Of a stretch of DNA of 18,064 nt, positions 14,580 to 18,064 are shown in pieces. Both the position numbers and the translations under genes were made by a program. The stretch lies in the NCBI GenBank assembly GCA_034716535.1, contig JAYEJW010000014.1, forward strand, positions 1 to 18,064, written 5' to 3'. How positions within the stretch are numbered: position 1 is the first letter of the stretch; each line of letters opens with the position of its first letter. The notes under the pieces are model-generated. The model did no database searches, was not told the DNA's origin, and saw only the letters and a program-made list of their open reading frames with translations. Source of the DNA: JAYEJW01 sp034716535. GTDB lineage: Bacteria > Pseudomonadota > Gammaproteobacteria > Chromatiales > Chromatiaceae.

Positions 14580-15023
14580 TCAGAGCAGATGCACGCTGAG
14601 CGGCGCGATCTCCCGGTAGATCAGCGGCAGGGGGGGATGGCAGCTGAGGGTCAAGATGCGGGTACCGCTGGGGTAGAACAGGTGATAGGTCTGGTAGAGG
14701 TGCAGATCGCCGCCGCCGGCCAGCAGGCCCATCGTGATATCGAAGGCCCGTCGGTCTTCCTCGCCGAAGCTCAGCTCCGTGTCCTCGATTCTCAAGACCC
14801 CGCGGCCCAGATGCACCGGCGGGGCGTCTTCGCCCCGGCTGCGGAGGAGGCGTTGATAGAGAAAGCGCTTGACCGCCGGTGTCAGGACAAGCCCGATCTG
14901 GCCCTCCCCGAACAGCCAGTAGAGATCCCGCGCCTCGTCAGATCCCTTGTCGTGGGCGCCGAATGCCGCCGCCCAGCCGCGGAAGTAGGCTGTGTAGCGA
15001 CGAACGGTGCGTTCTGACAGCAT
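14580..15023 (-). CDS. Uncharacterised protein, 147 aa
   Basis: I do not recognise the family. The frame has strong GC-rich codon use from ATG 15023 (MLSERTVRRYTAYFRGWAAAFG) to the stop at 14580. Further in-frame starts exist at ATG 15083 and TTG 15131, but codon positions upstream of 15023 lose the third-position GC preference, so I prefer the inner ATG; its ribosome-binding site (GGA, 9 nt upstream) is modest. The protein looks cytoplasmic: no signal peptide and no long hydrophobic stretch. It mixes charged helices (TPAVKRFLYQRLLRSRGED) with beta-like segments (GRGVLRIEDTELSFGEEDRR, GTRILTLSCHPPLPLIYREI). Its position 83 nt before polA suggests possible co-transcription but says nothing about function. 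Confidence 0.7.
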   Translation of the reverse strand: MLSERTVRRYTAYFRGWAAAFGAHDKGSDEARDLYWLFGEGQIGLVLTPAVKRFLYQRLLRSRGEDAPPVHLGRGVLRIEDTELSFGEEDRRAFDITMGLLAGGGDLHLYQTYHLFYPSGTRILTLSCHPPLPLIYREIAPLSVHLL

Positions 15024-15201
15024 GCATGTATCCGTAACTTGGTTGCCTGTGCCCTCAATAACACGCGTGCGTGCTGCCTGCATGGGTCTCTCTTCCCCCC
15101 CGGAACGCGTTGGGGTGCGGGGATCCAACAATCAACCGCATCGTTGCTTTTGATCCCCATCCGGCCTTTTCACTTGGGCATCATTCCGGTGCCCGCCGTA
15201 C

Positions 15202-15216
15202 CCACAGATTCTGTGG
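15202..15216. promoter_or_regulatory. Perfect dyad in the 278-nt intergenic region
   Basis: CCACAGA-T-TCTGTGG, a 15-nt perfect palindrome, lies between the glucan synthase gene and the small gene before polA, about 180 nt upstream of the latter. Nearby on the minus strand is AT-rich TAGTATAAAAATATTAG (about 15225-15241), which could hold a -10 element, but no matching -35 is clear. A weak hairpin, CCGGG-CATGCA-CCCGG followed by CCTTTG (about 15253-15268), may end the glucan synthase transcript. An operator role is only a suggestion. Confidence 0.4.
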
Positions 15217-15301
15217 AAGACGCTAATATTTTTATACTACCCCAAGCAAAGGCCGGGTGCATGCCCGGTTACCGGTGGGCCGTGACCGGCGTCACCTTGC
15301 C

Positions 15302-17911
15302 TCAGGTCGGCGCACCCTTGCTTCGCATCTCCGCCATGGGTCCGACGAGTCTTGCCGGAAGCCACCGCCAGGCGCTGATCAGCGAAAGCAACAGGGACGC
15401 CAGATAGGGTATGGACTGCACGAACAACACCAAGGCCCAGATCCTGACGTCGAGCATATAGGCGTCGTCTCTCTGGAGCACTGCCGCCGCCGCGAGCCAC
15501 AGAGCTGCCAACAGGAGGGTCTCTTCGCGCGCATCTGCCAAGGCTCGGATCAGCAGAGCGGTCTTGGCCAGCTTGGGGGTGCGGAAAAACCCAAGCCTGC
15601 TGTTCACCAGACCCGTCCAGATCGCGCGGGAGACGGTATGGCACAAGGCGAGCCCGGCGATGCCGGCGGCAAGGCTCTGGCGAAACGTGGCGGCGACCCG
15701 GCGTCGGTACAGAAAAAAGCTCTTTGCCGTCTTGAATGCGAACAGCACGAGCGGTATAGCGGCAATCGTGACGAGCGGCGGTGTGAGCTGATTCGGCAGC
15801 ACAACCATACCCACCGACCATCCCAATGCCGCAAGATTGAACAGCAGGCTGAGCCCGTCCGCGAACCAGGGCAGCCAGCCTGCGATGAAATGATAGCGCT
15901 GCCCCGCCGTGAGCCGGCTGCGCTCCAGACCAAGGAGCGACTTATAGTGGCGGCGCATGATCATCACCGCCCCGTACGCCCAGCGGAAGCGTTGTTTCTT
16001 GAGGTCTGCAAAGGTGTCCGGCATCAGCCCGCGGCCGTAGGTACAGGGGACGTAGAGGGCCTTGTACCCCGCTTGGAAAAGCCGCAGACCGAGCTCCGCG
16101 TCCTCGGTGATGCACCACTCCGACCATCCGCCGACCTCGGTCAGCGCGCCGCGCCGCACCATCGTCATGGTGCCGTGCTGTATGATCGCGTTTCGCTCGT
16201 TGCGGGTGACCATCCCGATGTGGAAAAAGCCGCAGTACTCGGCCAAGCACATGGCCTTGAAGGCGTTCTGATCGCCATCGCGGTAGTCTTGCGGCGCCTG
16301 GGCGATGGCGACCTCGGCGTCGCCGAAGGCGGGGACCAACGCCCTCAGCCAAGCCGGCTGTACGACGTAGTCGGCGTCGATAACCGCGATGATCTCGGCC
16401 CTGGGGTCGGTCTTGCGCAGCGCGAAGTTCAGTGCCCCGGCCTTGAACCCGGTCAAAGGATCCACGTGAAAGAACCGGAAGCGGCCGCCGAGCCGCTCGC
16501 AGTGGGCGGCCACCGGGCGCCAGACTGCGGGATCCTTGGTGTTGTTATCCACCACCAGCACCTCGAATCGGGGGTAAGCGAGGGCTGCGAGGGCGTCCAG
16601 CGTTTCGATCAATAGCCGAGGTGGCTCGTTGTACGCGGGCACATGGATGGACACGAAAGGCAGCTCCTCGTCGGCGACCTTGTGCAAGGGAAACGAGCGG
16701 CGCCACTTCTTCAGCCATAGGGACTCCGCCCACTCGTGGGCCTCCGCGACCAGCAGCAGGATGATTCCAATGCCGCCCAGCAGCAGCACGATCCCCACGG
16801 CGATGGTGGGCAGGGTCATATACTGGCGCGTGTAGTCGTAGACGATCCAGACCGCGGCGGTGGCGATCAGGTAGGTCACCAGGGCCAGGAATCCCTTGCC
16901 CCCCGAGCCCAGTGCGGAGCTGTCGCGATAAACCAGGGTGAGGATGATGACGGCGAAGATGAAAGACAGTGCCGCCAGCTCCCGCCAGTGGGGGATGCGT
17001 ACCACCGGCTCGGTGAAGGCGAACTTGGGCTCGCGCTCGGCGTCGTAGACCCCCCAGTACGAGCCGATGGCGCCCTCGATCTTCCGCTTCCAGGGCTGAT
17101 CGAACGCCTCCATGATGTAGTAAACGTAACCCTTGCGCTCGGCGTGATGGAGAAAACGGCGCAGAAACTGGGTCTGGTTGTGCAGCGACGCCTCAGCCCC
17201 TTGGCGTTTGCGGCCGTTGCTCGGCCAGCCCACCTCGGCGATGACGATCTGTTTGCCCGGAAAGGCCGCCTTGAGCTCCTCGTAGCGCATGACGACATAG
17301 TCCACCGCAGCCTCCACCGGGATACCCTCCCAGTACGGCAGGATGTGTACGGCGATGAAGTCCACCTGCTCGGCGAGCTCCGGGTGGTCGAGCCACACGT
17401 GCCAGGGCTCCGCCGTGCTGACCGGAGCCCAAGATTTCGCCTTGACGCGCTTGAGATAGCCGATCAGCTGTTCGATGGTGAGGTCTTTGCGCAGGAGCGC
17501 CTCGTTTCCGACGATCACCCGCACGACGTTGCCGGACGTATTCCGATACACCTCGATGAGGCGTTCGAGCTCCGTCTCGTTGGTGTCGAGGTGTCTGTCC
17601 AGCCAGGCGCCGAGGGCCACATTGAGGCCGTGCCCCTCGGCCAGCTGGGGCACCTCCGCGAGGGTCTGGGCGACGCTGTAAGTGCGTACCGCATGGACTT
17701 CACCCTGGAGCAGCGCGAGATCCTCGTCGATCTCCATGGTGGTCGGATACTTCCCCTCGGTGGGGTCCTGGTCCGCGCGCATGGGCTGAAACGAGAAACC
17801 CTGGATGCTCGAAGGCCAGGGCGGCTCTTCGGACGGCAGGTTGAGCAGGCCCCAGAGGGCGATCGTGAGGATCGCAATGAGGAAAGAAAAGACGACGCTC
17901 GCGCGGTTCAT
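15302..17911 (-). CDS. Membrane beta-glucan synthase: GH17-like domain fused to processive GT2 glycosyltransferase (NdvB-like)
   Basis: Predicted inner-membrane enzyme (869 aa) that polymerises a beta-glucan from a UDP-sugar and may trim or transfer it with its GH17 part, as proposed for NdvB-type cyclic or periplasmic glucan synthases. An N-terminal anchor (about residues 6-24) precedes a periplasmic GH17-like domain with both catalytic glutamates: E137 (VGNEALL, acid/base) and E226 (IAEVGWPS, nucleophile). Three or four TM helices (about 315-395) lead to a cytoplasmic GT2 domain with D512-A-D514, T602-E603-D604 and Q640-R-F-R643-W644, the DXD, TED and QXXRW signatures of cellulose- and glucan-synthase-like enzymes. 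Several TM helices follow. ATG 17911 has AGGA 5 nt upstream and overlaps the stop of an upstream frame by ATGA. The likely product is a beta-1,3 or mixed glucan; linkage and cyclisation cannot be read from sequence. Confidence 0.93.
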   Translation of the reverse strand: MNRASVVFSFLIAILTIALWGLLNLPSEEPPWPSSIQGFSFQPMRADQDPTEGKYPTTMEIDEDLALLQGEVHAVRTYSVAQTLAEVPQLAEGHGLNVALGAWLDRHLDTNETELERLIEVYRNTSGNVVRVIVGNEALLRKDLTIEQLIGYLKRVKAKSWAPVSTAEPWHVWLDHPELAEQVDFIAVHILPYWEGIPVEAAVDYVVMRYEELKAAFPGKQIVIAEVGWPSNGRKRQGAEASLHNQTQFLRRFLHHAERKGYVYYIMEAFDQPWKRKIEGAIGSYWGVYDAEREPKFAFTEPVVRIPHWRELAALSFIFAVIILTLVYRDSSALGSGGKGFLALVTYLIATAAVWIVYDYTRQYMTLPTIAVGIVLLLGGIGIILLLVAEAHEWAESLWLKKWRRSFPLHKVADEELPFVSIHVPAYNEPPRLLIETLDALAALAYPRFEVLVVDNNTKDPAVWRPVAAHCERLGGRFRFFHVDPLTGFKAGALNFALRKTDPRAEIIAVIDADYVVQPAWLRALVPAFGDAEVAIAQAPQDYRDGDQNAFKAMCLAEYCGFFHIGMVTRNERNAIIQHGTMTMVRRGALTEVGGWSEWCITEDAELGLRLFQAGYKALYVPCTYGRGLMPDTFADLKKQRFRWAYGAVMIMRRHYKSLLGLERSRLTAGQRYHFIAGWLPWFADGLSLLFNLAALGWSVGMVVLPNQLTPPLVTIAAIPLVLFAFKTAKSFFLYRRRVAATFRQSLAAGIAGLALCHTVSRAIWTGLVNSRLGFFRTPKLAKTALLIRALADAREETLLLAALWLAAAAVLQRDDAYMLDVRIWALVLFVQSIPYLASLLLSLISAWRWLPARLVGPMAEMRSKGAPT

Positions 17912-18064
17912 GACTGTCCTGTCGCGGAGCGTTCAGCACGCGGAGGCTCGGGGGCTCCAGAGTCATGCGATGCCATGGACCGGGCGTTGAAATCTTCTCC
18001 CGGATTGCTTTCCGCAGGCGGCTGACCAGCGCCGGTCTTCTCCCCGGGCGGGTCGGCCGGTACG
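17908..18064 (-). CDS. C-terminal tail of an upstream gene (5' end outside window)
   Basis: An open frame enters from the window edge and ends at TGA 17908-17910, overlapping the glucan synthase start by 4 nt (ATGA), the usual sign of translational coupling. The 51 visible residues (VPADPPGEKTGAGQPPAESN... to ...RAERSATGQS) are rich in P, G, A, S and E and look like a disordered tail. No family can be recognised. It might be a glycan-related protein, by position only. Confidence 0.5.
   Translation of the reverse strand, partial: VPADPPGEKTGAGQPPAESNPGEDFNARSMASHDSGAPEPPRAERSATGQS

Noticed and set aside
16736..18025. 429-codon open frame on the plus strand
   Set aside because: Antisense to the GH17 and TM part of the glucan synthase; no domain or ribosome-binding site.

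Overview
The window is a GC-rich stretch of what is probably a gammaproteobacterial chromosome. The suggestion rests on a PolA that ends like the E. coli enzyme, a CusBA-type RND system and dispersed palindromic repeats of a kind common in Chromatiales-like genomes. Nothing here fixes the genus. Every gene I can support reads on the minus strand, so gene order below runs from high to low coordinates.

Right end (about 18064-14497): the tail of an unidentified reading frame overlaps by 4 nt the start of a large membrane protein that joins a GH17-like domain to a processive GT2 glycosyltransferase (beta-glucan synthase, NdvB-like). Then come a small protein I do not recognise and DNA polymerase I (polA), the only clear housekeeping gene.

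Centre (about 11450-5400): a multicopper oxidase (MCO) cluster. Two complete, divergent three-domain MCOs of the CotA/bilirubin-oxidase type (752 and 781 aa) are present. Between them lies the collapsed relic of a third copy, reduced to a frameshifted signal peptide and the first mature residues. All three units have related upstream leaders: a sigma70-like promoter followed by two 14-nt dyads 21-22 nt apart. In RNA the dyads form short hairpins with GGA in the loop, as in CsrA/RsmA sites; as DNA they could be tandem operators. The leader of the 752-aa enzyme also carries a 41-codon ORF that begins like the signal peptide of the other MCO and stops 2 nt before the MCO start. Two MITE-like palindromic insertions interrupt two of the three leaders.

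Left end (about 5100-1): an apparent operon of a periplasmic FKBP-type prolyl isomerase, a CusB-like lipoprotein adaptor with a duplicated Cys/His/Met metal-binding module, and a CusA-like Cu(I)/Ag(I) RND pump that runs off the window. The pump keeps the three substrate methionines and the proton-relay aspartate.

Taken together, the left and central parts look like an envelope copper-handling region: RND export of Cu(I)/Ag(I) beside secreted copper oxidases. The MCO substrate (Cu(I), Mn(II), Fe(II) or phenolics) cannot be told from sequence. The most unusual feature is the MCO array with its shared leaders, decayed copy and leader peptide.
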